NCBI GenBank assembly: GCA_021234155.1
Contig: JAJEKV010000536.1
Location: forward strand, 91,333-155,332
Reading direction: 5' to 3'
Source of the DNA: Isoetes taiwanensis
Lineage: Eukaryota; Streptophyta; Lycopodiopsida; Isoetales; Isoetaceae
DNA length: 64,000 bases
The notes under the pieces were generated by a model that did not search any database, was not told the origin of the DNA, and was given only the letters and a program-made list of their open reading frames with translations. A program made the translations under genes and the position numbers. Numbering within the stretch: position 1 is the stretch's first letter; the number at the start of each line of letters is the position of its first letter. Positions 24,110 through 35,916 of the stretch are shown here, one piece after another.

Positions 24110-24915
24110 GAAACTTGGGGAACTTAGAGGAATCTTGGGATAATATTTGGGAATCAAGTACATCTCAAGAGAATCTTAAGGAATCTATGGGAATCTCCAA
24201 AGAATCTAGGGGAATCTAAGAGAATCTTCAAAAATGCTTAAGAATCTAGGAAAATCTTGATGGAATCTTTGAGAATCTAGGGATCTTCATAGAATTTAAG
24301 GGAATCTAGGAGAATCTACATAGAATCTTGGGGAATCTAAGCGTGTTTAATAAAGGAATCTTGATAGAATCTAAAGGAATCTAAGAATCTAGGGAAATCT
24401 AGAGAACATTTGGGATAATCTTTGAGAATCTAGGGGAATCTTACGAGAATCTTAAATAATCTATGGGATTAAGAGAATCTAAGGCACTAAATATTTAAGA
24501 ATCTAGGATACTTTTAGGAATCTTGAAGAATCTAAGAGAACTTTTATAGAATCTAAGAGAATCTAGGGGAATCTCAGAGAATCTAAGGAATCTAATGAGA
24601 ATCTAATGAAATCTATGAGAATCTACATAGAATTTTGGAGAATTTAGAGGATTCTTGTGATAATGTTTGAAAATCTAGAGGAATCTTTATAGAATATTAA
24701 GAATGTAGGGAAGCTTGTGGAATCTTAGGAATCTTTCACAAGTAAGTGTGTTTAGTAGGGGAATCTAAGGGAATCTAAGGGAATCTATATAGAATCTATA
24801 TAGATTCTTAAAGAATCTAGAGAAAATTTGAGATAATCTTTGAGAATCTAAGGGAATCGTAAGAGAGTCTTAAGTAATCTATAGGATTAAGAGAATCTAA
24901 GAGAATCTTCATTGG
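24110..24915. repeat. GAATCT degenerate satellite
   Basis: For about 800 bp the sequence consists of dozens of diverged copies of a roughly 10- to 13-bp unit based on GAATCTAAGG or GAATCTTGG. It lies in the spacer between the two 2.9-kb direct repeats. Shorter tracts of the same motif appear at about 28010-28095 and in the tandem units at 19.6-19.75 and 20.2-20.35 kb, so it seems to have spread within the element. Confidence 0.9.
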
Positions 24916-24929
24916 ATGGCTCAGAATTT

Positions 24930-27864
24930 GTGTACTCCCTCATAGTACAACCACTTGTATATATATATAAATATAAATATATATAACAGGTTGGAGACGG
25001 TTGCAACATAAGAGCTAGTTACGGCACTTGTGAAGCTCATACATTTGTGGGAGAACAACCGCTCAAAATACTAAGAGCTGTGTAGTCTCCTTTATTGCAT
25101 ACGCTCAAAGTACTAGAGCTATGTTTTATCTAGAGCTTTTTGCATAGCGTCCAGACTTTATTTAAGGCAGACTTTCCTTGGATATTTATGGTCACCTAGA
25201 CATTGGCCATTACATGCACATCTTGGCTAGGGTCAACAAAATTGATGATAGTAATTGACGGACTTATCGAGGGCGGAATGCTCCCTTGCCTTGCATACTG
25301 CAATGAGTATGGCAAGAAAAATAATTTGGAGACCTTGGCTATATGCTTAGGCTTTGTTAAACAAAATTGACAAAAACATGAAAAATGGCTTAATGCCATA
25401 CAAAATTAATAAGTATAATTTTGACCTTTAAATTTTCATGTCAATCATGTAAATTGGTTTAGGGCATGGGCGTAACGCGGCTTTTGGTTGCTACCAACCC
25501 CAGCTGGTTGCTACCAACCCAGAAGATTCGGATATGGCAAACAAAGCTCCAGATCTCGGATTTTATGCTCATTGCTCATCTTTGATGAAGCTGGAAGATT
25601 CTATCACGACCGATACAAAGCCACACAAAGAACACATATCAGGTGTGTCTTACATTCTATTCTGCCAGTAAATCCTCTAGTTATGGAGTAGGAAATCCCG
25701 AGAAAGAAACTTTGAAGAATAAAGCTTCATAAGAAAGCTGCCAGATCACATTTAGGTCGGATTTCAGAAATCGTTTTCTGACATAGCTAATCTCGTCAAA
25801 ACTTGACTGTTTTTTCATGAAAAGATAGAGCGTATTGTGCGTTTTCGAAACATATAATTAATAAAAAAACAGAGCTACGTGCTAAGAGCTATACTGTTTT
25901 TGTAGGGGCTGTCATTTTATGGCAGCAAGTACTTATCTTCCATTTTTACAAGCTTAGACTTAAAATTTGATGGAGATGCACCTAAGATGAAATATAGACT
26001 TAAGAAAGGGGCTTCTTTTTGCTTCTATTCTCAAGAAGTTTGGTTGCTTATATCTCTTACTATCGTCGGTTAACTAACAAATCATGTAGCTTTACATATG
26101 ATTTTCAATGCAAAGGTGCTAAGCTATGGGCTTGGAGCAAAAGCCGCCTTTGGCATTCTTTATCAAGATTGAAACTATCTTACAGATCTGATTTTAAGAT
26201 CAATGGTAGTTCTTAAAATAATGATCTAATTTGAGAACTTGGAAACTACCCAAATAAGACATAATGTAAATACATGCTGAAATAATGTTTCTTAGAATGC
26301 AAATGCATAACTGAGATAATTCATTGATAGGCTAAATTATTCTTGAACTAGTTATGTTCTACTTTGTATATCTCCGGGTTATGGGTAGAAAATCCTAGAA
26401 AGAAACTTTGAAGCAAAAGTTTCATAATAAAGCTGCAGATTTCATTAGGTCGGATTTCAGAAATCGTTTTCTGACATAGCAAATCTCTTCAAAACTTGAC
26501 TGTTTTTCCTTGAGAAGATAGAGCATATCATGCCGTTTCAAAACATATAATTAATAAAAAACAGAGTCTTGTGCTAAGAGTTATGGCAGTTTACATGCGG
26601 GCTGTTATTTCATGGCAGCAAATACTTATTCTTCATTTTGACATGCTTAGACTTAAAATTTCAGAGATGCACCTAAGTCAAAATGTAGACTCAGAAAAAG
26701 AGCTTCTTTTTGCTTCTATTCTTGAGAAGTTTGGTTGCTTATATCTCTTGCTATTGTCATTTAGATAACAAACTATGTAGCTCCCGTCTACTTTTTTTTG
26801 GAGGCTATCGGTAATTTTGATTATACTATTATATTTTGAACTGCAATTTTGGGATTTAAGAAAAATCTCAAGTTTTAATTCCATTTCTCTTTCTTGTTAA
26901 CGTTTACTCAGTAAAAAGGATACAATTGGTGATCAGTGATAAGGCGAGAGACCCAATGTACCTTTGGCCCTTGCATCTCTTGTTAGGGATTATCGCTAAC
27001 GTTTGCATGATTGGCCGCAGTAATGGGTTCTCTCCTCCAATTGTCTCTGTTTTTGCTACGGGGTTGGCGTTAACATGGAAGGTTATGGAATTACGGAAAA
27101 AAATGTAAGCGTATGCTATACGTTTTACAAGTTATTGTTTAAACTATACACTTTCAAGAAAAAGTCTACTTTGCAATTTGCTCTCTACTTTAATACGTAT
27201 GCTTTAGAATTTGTCTCAACTACTTTTCATTAAGGATGCATAGTTTTGGGGCTTGAGAAATCAGCCCTCGACTAAATATCCCTAAATGTTAAGTGTTGAG
27301 ATATGCTTAAGAATCGCCATATGAGTTTTCATTAAGGACACATAGTTTTGGGGCTTGAGAAATCAGCCCTCTACTAGGTAGCCCGAATGTGAAAGTAATG
27401 AGCGATTTTAGACTAATATGGAGCTTATTTAGTATTCTTGTTGGACTCATTTGGTTTAGGGCTGGGTAGTGCGGGACGGAACTTCTCTAGCCCGGTTAAG
27501 TGACCAAGTTAGGAGTATGGACTTGGCTAGGATTAGACCCTAGGCAAAGGAAAGTATATATCTTTGAAACAAACATTTATCATATTCAAGGATATGAAAC
27601 TCTATCCTTTTGAGTCCACCTGAATTAATTGAACACAGTACACCTCTCGTGATTTATTGAACATTATGTTTTCCATTAGCACTGCTCTACCATTACATTG
27701 GCTATTACTTATTTGCTACTTACTTACTGTTTGCTATTTACTTATGCATTGGGACATTTTAAAAAATGACAAGTACGAGCCACAGAATGATGACGGATTT
27801 CTATGGTTTATGAACATTAAAAAAGTGGGCTTCTTGAAACCTGAGCATGACCATAAAGGTATGA
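24930..27864 (+). repeat. 2.9-kb direct repeat, copy 2
   Basis: The partner of 20360-23312 in the same orientation. At its right end GGTATGACCATAAA is repeated twice more before the similarity ends. Short frames that appear at corresponding places in both copies (for example near 20632-20835 and 25196-25399, minus) carry frameshift-like differences, which argues against selection for a protein. Confidence 0.85.
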
Positions 27865-28095
27865 CCATAAAGGTATGACCATATATATATACAAGTTTTT
27901 GTACCATGAATGGGTTAATGAGCTATGGTTTATGAAGACATGGAAATAAAATCTAGGCTTAAACGGATTGGAATACACTGAAAGAGTCGAATTTAGTGGA
28001 ATCCTCATACAATGATCGAAAATCTAAGTGGATTAAGAAATCCTAAAGGATCTAGAAGAATCTTCATAAAACCTTAGAGAGTTTAAGGAAATATT

Positions 28096-31000
28096 AAGAT
28101 CCCTCTATAATTCTCATTCTTTCAAATTCTATAAAGATTCCAACATTATCTAGAAACATTTGCATTTGCCCTTTTTTTTTTATTCTACATAACCATGGAT
28201 TTATTTTTTGAGGCCGGGCATTTCGGCACATGTTATATTGCAAAATAACATTCTCAGAAAAAAATGTTACCTTTGGGAAGTGGCAATTTCTATACAAAAG
28301 ATTGTGTATGCGCATTGGGTGGGTTGTTACATCTTTTTCACAAAAAACATGTTTACGTTGCGTAACGGTTGGCATGAAACAATATAAATGTTTTATTTCT
28401 TCACAATGATCATAGATTGAATATTTTTCATTGTTTCTACTCACTTAGAAACCTTTGCCAAGCATTGCCGATCATTCTTTGATCGCCTTGTATATGCCAT
28501 TCCTATTTGTATTTTCATGCATTATATGTACATCGTCGGGGGCGCTCAAGTATCATCTGGGGGTGTGAGGTGTATACTTGTGGACCCTTGATCTAGCATA
28601 TTTGTAGAAATATGCGAAATCCAATGTCAACATTAAGATATTTAGAACATTAAAATACCATAGCTTTCATGTAAAATGTTAGGGTGGTTAAATGTGAAAT
28701 ATGTAATTGATTTTAGGGTTAATCTTAATGGCAAGTTCGAAGGTTGGCATGCAATTCTTGTATGTGACGCCCTACACACGGCAATGTCGACTTACCCGAC
28801 ACAATGGGCATTTGGGGCAATCGGTCTTCCATGGAGTGGATTCTAAAAAGGGTCGTCTACCCACATAAGAATGCAACCTTGTTCTTTGTGTTTTATGAAT
28901 ATTTGGACCCGTCAACAACGATACCAAATAATAGAACCCACATCCAAGGGGATCGAAAGCATGGGCGCACCGCTATGCTTATATCCTATTTGGGGAATGG
29001 ACATCATAAATAGAGACTTCAGGTCTCCAACAATAAATGCATGCATCTGGAAGGAAAGCGGATAATAAGGCCAAAGTTAACCTAGGCAAATCGGCAAAAA
29101 CTCATTGTGCAAGCTTCTATAACCACACATTCTTGCTAATTTCTCCAGGAAAGAGCTCGAAACAACAATGCATCTAAGAATCGTCCATAAGAAGTGTTCC
29201 ATACATGGAAGAAAAAGTATTCATATCAACATGGACAAACCCTCTCCGGCAAGCTCTCCTCTTAAACATCCCTTTAAAACATATGGCTGAAATAACATAT
29301 TTGCAAGCCTTTTATTCATTTCAATATGCTTAAGCGAGAGCCACCTATTTACGCAAAACAAAAGGACCTCGAGATTAGAGACAAAAAGCGGAGAAACATT
29401 CAACCATAAACACAACTTACACGAAGATGAAATGCAATGCAAGATGATGATGCAAGCCAACAATACCATGTTGTCGTGCCACAAAATCTTTATTGAAAAT
29501 GACTTTCATACACACAGACGTGAAGTCATCAACAATCTGGCGGTGTGCAAGCTAAGTATATAACCACTTTAGCCATAAAGATATGGAAAAGAGAAAATAC
29601 CATCTCAAAGTCCAAGTTGTTGCTCAAAATTAGCAAATTCCCCAATTCCAACACGCCTAAGTCCTTGAGGCTTAAGAAAGGGAAGTTGTCCTGGACTCGT
29701 CACAGAACTTTGGTGCCTTGGAAGGTAATGGGAATGATTTTTTTCTGGCTGGGTTTGCCATGTGGCAAAGTCAAGCCCTAGATAACGACCTAATGGGGAT
29801 CGCCCTTAGATTTAAGACTACCATAAATACACAAATTTATAGTGTACTTTCCTAGAAACCCTAGAAAATTTGATGGAAATGGCTGAAAAAAGTGCGAAAA
29901 CATTTTTTACGCTATTGAAAATTTTAGAATTTTTTGAATTCGGGGTCCCCCCCCCCCAAATTTCGATTGCCACCCCCAAATTTCAATTCCACGGTTCTAC
30001 CTTAAACAATGCCTTCTAAGGTCACCCATTCATTATGCCTATTGGACTATGTGCATTCTAGAGACAATGCCTTGGCATGTTTTGGATGGGATGGTAATAG
30101 AGTAGGTTTAATTTTGGTTGACCTTGCAATATTCTAGATGGAGGCTATCACACATATTCAAGGCAATATTAACCTTGCAATATTCTAAAAAAGGGGTATT
30201 GCACATATGAAGGCAAGATTGATTATGGTCACTCGTTACACTATTTTAGATAGAGGCATCAAACAAACTCAAAGCAAGATGACTATGGTCACTCACTCAT
30301 TCGTTGCACCCAACCGGTTCAATTCCTTGGAGGGTGATAACACATCAATCCAAGGCAAGATCATAGTCACCCATGTCCAATGGGTTCAATCGGGTGGATC
30401 TTACAATATTTCATTTGGGCAAGGTATCAAATCAACGTGGGGCAAAATTATTGTAACCCACTCCCGACGCCCTATCATTTACATTGTATAAGAACTACCT
30501 TCTTATGAAAATACCGTGACGTCGTTACTTAAAAAACATAATTCTAATTTTAAAATCCTTAAGGTACCACGGTTTTAAAATGCTACGGCGACAACAATTG
30601 GCTAATGAAGAACTAAAAGAAATCATGCGCCATGCAACGGAAATTATTCAAAGCCATTAGGTGAAACACTTTGGGAATGCATGTAAAGACATGATCAACG
30701 AACTCCAACTACTAACATCAACCATTAATCGTCACTAATATAAACTACCTCACAAACTTTAACCATTGTTACCCGGTCCCAGCCTACATCAAATTCCACA
30801 TACTCCTAGTTTGAAGATTTCCCGAAACTCATATTAAGATTGGTAAATAAATCTTTGCTGCAGCCCAAAATGCCAAGAGAACATGCAATGTCCGAACAAA
30901 TCTTGCACAATATCTTGCATCAACCATGCTAAACACGAGGAAAAATGCAGCGTTGCAAAACCTCAACATTTACTTGTGTGTATCGAATAACAAGATGTAA

Positions 31001-33855
31001 GCCACGAATCCTTCTCAAGAACAAGACCCCAATGAATGTGCATATGTTATTGTTGGGGAAAAAGCAACGGTTGAGAAATCAACAAATTGTATGATGCTCC
31101 ATGGCATCTATCATAACGCTCACTCATAGTCTTCATCGAAGGCACATTGGCACTTGTAATAATGCTAAAATGAAGACATCGTGTATGAGACCACACCAAG
31201 CCTATGAAATACACATCATTTAATAGCTAGTAAGCCTTTTACTTTGACCTTTGTTGTGCAATCAATAGCAAGAAAGGGATAGCCAATTTTCTATTATCTT
31301 TTGTGAGCAATGCATCCTCGCTTTGTTTCGACCGGATATGTGCTGTGTAGTAAGAAGAAAACATAATATTAGAGACATCATAACAAACAATATAACAGAT
31401 GACATAATGAAACAAAATCTTTGTCCATTACTCTCAATATGTTCACATTTGCCATTAGTTGAATTCACGTTCATATGAAGACATTTTGAGAAGCCAAAAG
31501 GACAATTTGTGCGAGTTAAATGTACAAAGATGAGTTACCCAAAATCTCGTAAATTCACACCTTGGCGATGAGCGTGCAGCCAAAACCCAAGTTGTACATT
31601 TTTTCATGAAAAATAAATCGTAAACAATGAGACTATTAGAGTTTAGCATTCTTTGTTAATTTATTTTCACAAATGCTTACCACTAGTTGGGATCTCAAAT
31701 TAGAGATGAGAAAAGGCGTAATTGAGCAGGGGCTAAATTGGCGCTCTCAGGCCGGAGTTGTGCGTAGAGGATAATTGTTGTAGTCATTTCCTCCAATAGT
31801 CCGCAAAACAAGGGCATTGGCGATAATATTTGCTTGCAGATCGGGGCTCCACGTTGGAAGGCAGAGTAAACTGTTGGGCATGGTTAATCTTCTCAACCGC
31901 CGGCATTTCTAGAAAGGTCATCTGAAATCCTCAAAATGCCTGCTCCTGCGGATGCAAAGTTGGCTCCTCATAATAGATCTTGGGTTGTCATACCAGGTGA
32001 TATGGTATCGTTTCGTTGTTGTCAAGAGAGGGTTTCGTGAAGAAACGGATAACAAACCCAAAATCAAAGCGGAAGTATGACAAAGTCACGGAAGCTTAAA
32101 TATCTTTGTTTCCTTTGCTGACACATTCTCGATGACAACCACTTTGAGATGCGGCGGATGATGGCATATCCAATCCAAAAGTGACATGTCTTCAACAAAG
32201 TCTCTCGTGCATATAAATAAACCAAATTTTAGGAATTTGCAATTTGCTTCTTAGACCGAGACCAACCGATGCACATATGTAGTCATGCAAGGATGCTTCA
32301 AGTTGCTCATGAACATTCTCTCAGTATATATATATCGAACCGGAAAGAATGATAGCCGTTAGGTAAAGTCACAAAAGTAGGATTTATAGCGTAATTCTCA
32401 TATACGGGAACAACGTTGTAGGTACCATACCTCAAGGGAAGAGCCCATCCCACAGACAATGCAAACATTATTAGTGGTTCCGGATAATCAATTGAAAATT
32501 TACTTTGCTCTCCTCGACAGTCTAACCTTGTGAAGGGCCAAGAACAATGCACGCATTAGGGTTAATCAAAAATTCATCATGCAGCGATTGAAATTGCTTT
32601 ACCAATAGTAACAAGTTGTGGCTTCTATAAAGGTAACCTATAGGGAAAGGGAATAAACTACTTACAACGGGGACATTACGCCAGAGGCCTTCCTTTTAAT
32701 AAAAGCATATTCAATGGCAAGAGCATTGAATGAGTGGCCCCCAACAATGTAGCATGCACGTGTGACAAAAAGCTTTAACTACATGGATAACCTAATGGAG
32801 AGATCGTGAAATTTTAGCTTAACCTTACGCATCAATTGGCAAACTTTGTGCTGCTCTGGGGACACCATATGCCAAAATGCACGTAAATTTTGTGCCAAAT
32901 TAGTAAATCAACTAACACTTATGCGTAAAGAAGTGCTCTAACCTGTTACCTCAATCATTTAGGAAGTATCTCTGATACGGGGCCGCATTAGGTACTACAT
33001 ACATTGGGAGGCTTCAAATGAGTTGATCAGACCTAATTAAGGCGTCGATTATCAAAGCCCATACGGCAGGTCCTGCAACAATATGCTCCCCCCGAGGTGA
33101 TTGAAATGGCAAAACCATCCGAATCGAGGCAATACATCCATTAGAATGATGGAAATGACAACTAAAATTGCAAAACGAACCCACCATAGCCTAAAATTAC
33201 CCAGTGCTTTGAATATAGAACTCACACCACAACATATGCAAAAGCGGACCTTTAGAACTCACACCATAACATGTCCATCGGGAGTCACCTTGCGTAACAA
33301 AGAGGGGAAGTAGTTGGGACAAATACCTATACTTTCAAAATTTGCTTTGCAAAGATATTCAAGTCGCATTCTTTATCGCGGAGATGTGTGTTACTTCCGG
33401 TGCCAACTGTAAACACCGTGTTCTGCCCAAGGTAGCTTTTCAGGTGTTGTGTATGGATCACAAGACTTCTCTATTCCCATCACATCATTTTGGCTGCACA
33501 GATCTACAAGCGGGACTTCTTCCAACAGACAATAGAGCTCGAGCTATGAAGAAGGCGTGAGCACACATGCAAATTTGTAATCGTTAGAGCAGTCTTAAAG
33601 CATTTGGATCAGGTTAAAAATCCAACAAAAGGGCGTATAAATAAACACAAGCCACACAAATCCAAATGTACTTCCGGATCTGAAGCTAGCAAACTCGAGG
33701 AGAATCGTAGCTTTTGGACCGTAAGATAGAAATATAAGCCTTGATTACCGGACAATGCATTAAATTAAAAAGCATTAAGATTGTAACAACTAGAAAAGCA
33801 TTTATAGAAAAGCATTTACGATGCAAGGAAATGGAAAAACATTCTGATTGCTCAC
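28096..33855. other. Right-hand interior of the giant element
   Basis: No firm gene. A 116-codon minus frame at 28094-28444 resembles nothing I know. A degenerate minisatellite with units of about 50 bp (AAGATTGATTATGGTCACTC type) spans about 30120-30460, a C10 run lies at about 29948-29957, and minus-strand coding-like text appears near 32307-32552 (FALSVGWALPLRYGTY) and 33361-33434 (TVFTVGTGSNTHLRDKEC). These two may be further exons of the gene fragment described at 33856-34384. Confidence 0.35.
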
Positions 33856-34384
33856 CTTGCTCTATGCTCCATCGTGCTCCAAATCCAATGTCGGTTGTAG
33901 CAAGATAGAATTCAACCACCAAGTTGATAGACTGTTATGCCATTTTAGATTTCCACGGCGATGCATCACTTGCTATGGCAAAGTGCAATATATTAGTGAG
34001 ATACCGAGCAATGATTGAAAGCAAAAAGTTGACAACAACCACTTGAATAAAAGGAAAAAAAAACGCCCATATCGCATTTCAACTCAAGATAAATGTTTTG
34101 CACTAACTTGTCCAAAGCCTCGGGTACTTTTGCTTCCGAATCCTGAAGAAAATCTTCATGGAATAACAGGTTGTCATCCACTTTTGTAAAACCAGAATCG
34201 ATTCTTGCTCCAACCCGCAGTGCAAGTTAGGTGGCGGAAAGGAGGGATTCCAAGATTGAGAAAGAGAAGACTTACTTATGAGCGGTTTCTCTAAATTTCT
34301 CCTCTTCGAGGAACTGAAGAATGAGGAAGACGAGCTCCGACCGAGGGAAGACATCGCTAGGGCCCCCCGGAGTTTGCGGATCAC
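33856..34384 (-). pseudogene. Possible captured gene 5' end, three candidate exons
   Basis: On the minus strand an exon from 34384 (an inner Met begins MSSLGRSSSSSFFSSSKRRN) ends at a GTAAGT donor at 34275. A second stretch (about 34203-34104) reads DSGFTKVDDNLLFHEDFLQD and continues to a GTGCAA donor. A third (33930-33856) reads NLVVEFYLATTDIGFGARWS between an AACAG acceptor and a GTGAGC donor. The phrase DIGFGARW recalls the DIGFG strand of GOLD domains, but this is too short to assign. The Ser/Arg-rich start could be a targeting peptide. It sits just inside the right TIR of the giant element, a common place for acquired gene segments. Confidence 0.3.
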
Positions 34385-34721
34385 AAAGGAATTGAGAGAG
34401 GTCGCGGAGGTCGCATGGATAAAAGCAGAAAGCGGGCTAACGATAAGAGCGGGCTAAGGGGGCAGCCCATAACCTCATCTCCTCCGTGTTCGACGCGCCA
34501 TAGCAGCCCTCATAAAAACTTGCATCTTCATCCCCCCTTCCACTCCTATACCACTTTTCCGACATCTCAGGCCTACCCTATTCCATGGGCAATAACACGT
34601 CATTCGCTTATGGGACACGAAAATTTGGCACGCCACCATTTTTAGGAAAAACTAGGGAAACAACATATAACGTGTCTGCCACTTCTTAGGATAGCATTAA
34701 TGTCAAGGACCTTTGTATGAA

Positions 34722-35012
34722 CGGCCAAGATCAAACCCCTAAATCCAAGGGCCTAGGTCAAAAGCCCCAAATAAGGGGACATTTATGGTGGCATTTAATA
34801 TCATTAATTTTTTTATGGATGGCCTAGATCAAATCCCTAAATCCGATGGTCCAGGTTAAAAGCCCCAAATCAGGGGGATGCTTGGGGTGTTACGAGGTGG
34901 CACCGTCTGGACCGTCCATCTTAGAGATGGACGGCCGAGATCAATCTCTACCAAATCTCTACTTCATGTTGGCAGCACTCATATAATTGTATATATATAA
35001 GGATATATATAG
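34722..35012 (-). repeat. Right terminal inverted repeat and subterminal repeats
   Basis: The reverse complement of the left terminal repeat over 34795-35012. Two subterminal units of the form GATCAAA-CCCTAAATCC, then AAAAGCCCCAAAT occur at about 34722-34777 and 34820-34873. Confidence 0.85.
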
Positions 35013-35599
35013 ATTGTATACGATCATCGTGTAGGACCGTAGTCTTGTCAAAAGTCGACACTCAAGATATAATACATAAGCAAGTACACTGTTAGTACTC
35101 GGTGGACCCTAACCTATAGGGCCTGGCAATGCAAACAGAAAATACGTATCACAACAAGAACATGGACCCAGAGTAACCCTTCAAAAAGAACTGCAGGCGC
35201 TAAGCTATACGCTTTTGGCCTGCAGAATTACAAGACATCAGTGTCTTTAAATTAATTTATATGTTGTGGTTGAAGGGACCACCCCCTTTGAAGAAGAAAA
35301 GGAAAAAATAAAAGGGGGAAGCCTATCGTGCCTAAGGCTTGCCATTCGTCTAGGTATAAGGAATGGCAATGTTCCCATTATAGTCGTAGACGAAGGCATC
35401 CTATTATGACTATATGCCCATCCCCATTCCGATGATGCATCTAGTCCAATCCCCACTGCATGAAGGCTGCATGATCCCTGCCGGATCTAAGATTCACGAG
35501 ATATCGGCTGGTGGTTGTAGCACGTGCCGCTTTCCGTCGAAGCCGGAGTATGATGGCATCGTTGTTGGCGCATGTGTGGCATTGCCGTAGAAAATTCAG

Positions 35600-35916
35600 A
35601 TAAGCCTCAACAAGAATCCCACTTGAGGACTGATGTTGGACCTTCCTTTGGTAAGTGATTCCACTTAATGAAGTAGGGCAGGCTATAGCCGTCCCTTGTC
35701 TGCTTGTATGCAGGATCGAGAAGAGGGTCTTCAACCAGACGAATTATGCAACCAGAATCCCCAACAAAGCGTACATGTCGGTGAGCAATCTAGGGTCAAA
35801 ATGTCGTAGTCATGGCGAGGTAGGTCTGTGTAGTGTTGTGTCTACCCGATATCGATGGTGCGACATGGCAGAATTTATGCCATTTTAGACAACTTGTCGA
35901 TCATGACTACGAAATA
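35600..35916 (-). pseudogene. Gypsy integrase core and chromodomain-like remnant
   Basis: On the minus strand 35916 downward reads YFVVMIDKLSKMA, stop, ILPCRTIDIG, the start of the Ty3/gypsy integrase core after its first catalytic Asp (VDRLSKMAHFIPC type). After a frameshift it reads FDPRLLTDMYALLG (35759-35800), matching the DRDPRFTS block around the second catalytic Asp. About 60 bp later (35700-35620) comes YSLPYFIKWNHLPKE, which resembles the YLVKWKGLPEE core of a chromodomain. Normally 200 or more residues separate these, so the end of integrase has been deleted. The order agrees with the LTRs. Several stops and frameshifts make it non-functional. Confidence 0.65.

Larger units (their letters stand above)
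6391..35012. mobile_element. Giant TIR element (about 28.6 kb) with captured gene fragments
   Basis: The sequence from 6391 rightwards and the sequence from 35012 leftwards are reverse complements over at least 200 bp, beginning with ATATATCCTTATATATATAC and including CAACATGAAGTAGAGAT, a GGCCGTCCATCTCT block and GGTGCCACCTCGTAACACC. Inward of these, related GGGGCTTTT/GGCC-GTCGGATTTG units are repeated two or three times on each side, like subterminal transposase-binding repeats. The interior holds broken copies of a 14-3-3 gene and a diacylglycerol kinase gene, other coding-like pieces, large direct repeats and satellites. No transposase was recognised, so the element is probably non-autonomous. 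Long TIRs plus host exons recall Pack-MULEs, but no 9-bp target duplication could be established in the AT-rich flanks, so the superfamily is open. Alternatively the ends are two inverted copies of a smaller repeat. Confidence 0.65.

Noticed and set aside
20632..27108. Paired short frames in the two 2.9-kb repeats, for example MALSHFSCFCQFCLTKPKHI in both copies
   Set aside because: Presence in both copies is explained by duplication. The copies differ by out-of-frame indels, and none resembles a known protein.
20360..27864. LTRs of a second retrotransposon
   Set aside because: The two long direct repeats lack TG...CA ends, and no primer site or polypurine tract was seen at their inner borders. 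The spacer is a satellite.
28094..28444. 116-codon minus frame inside the giant element
   Set aside because: Long for the region, but rich in Cys, His, Met and Phe, without motif, splice partner or homologue that I can recall. Kept only as a note.
31945..32040. Plus-strand text RSWVVIPGDMV resembling the KOW region of ribosomal protein uL24
   Set aside because: Only about ten residues match, the following Gly-Lys-Asp loop is absent, and stops follow within 20 codons. Too short to call.
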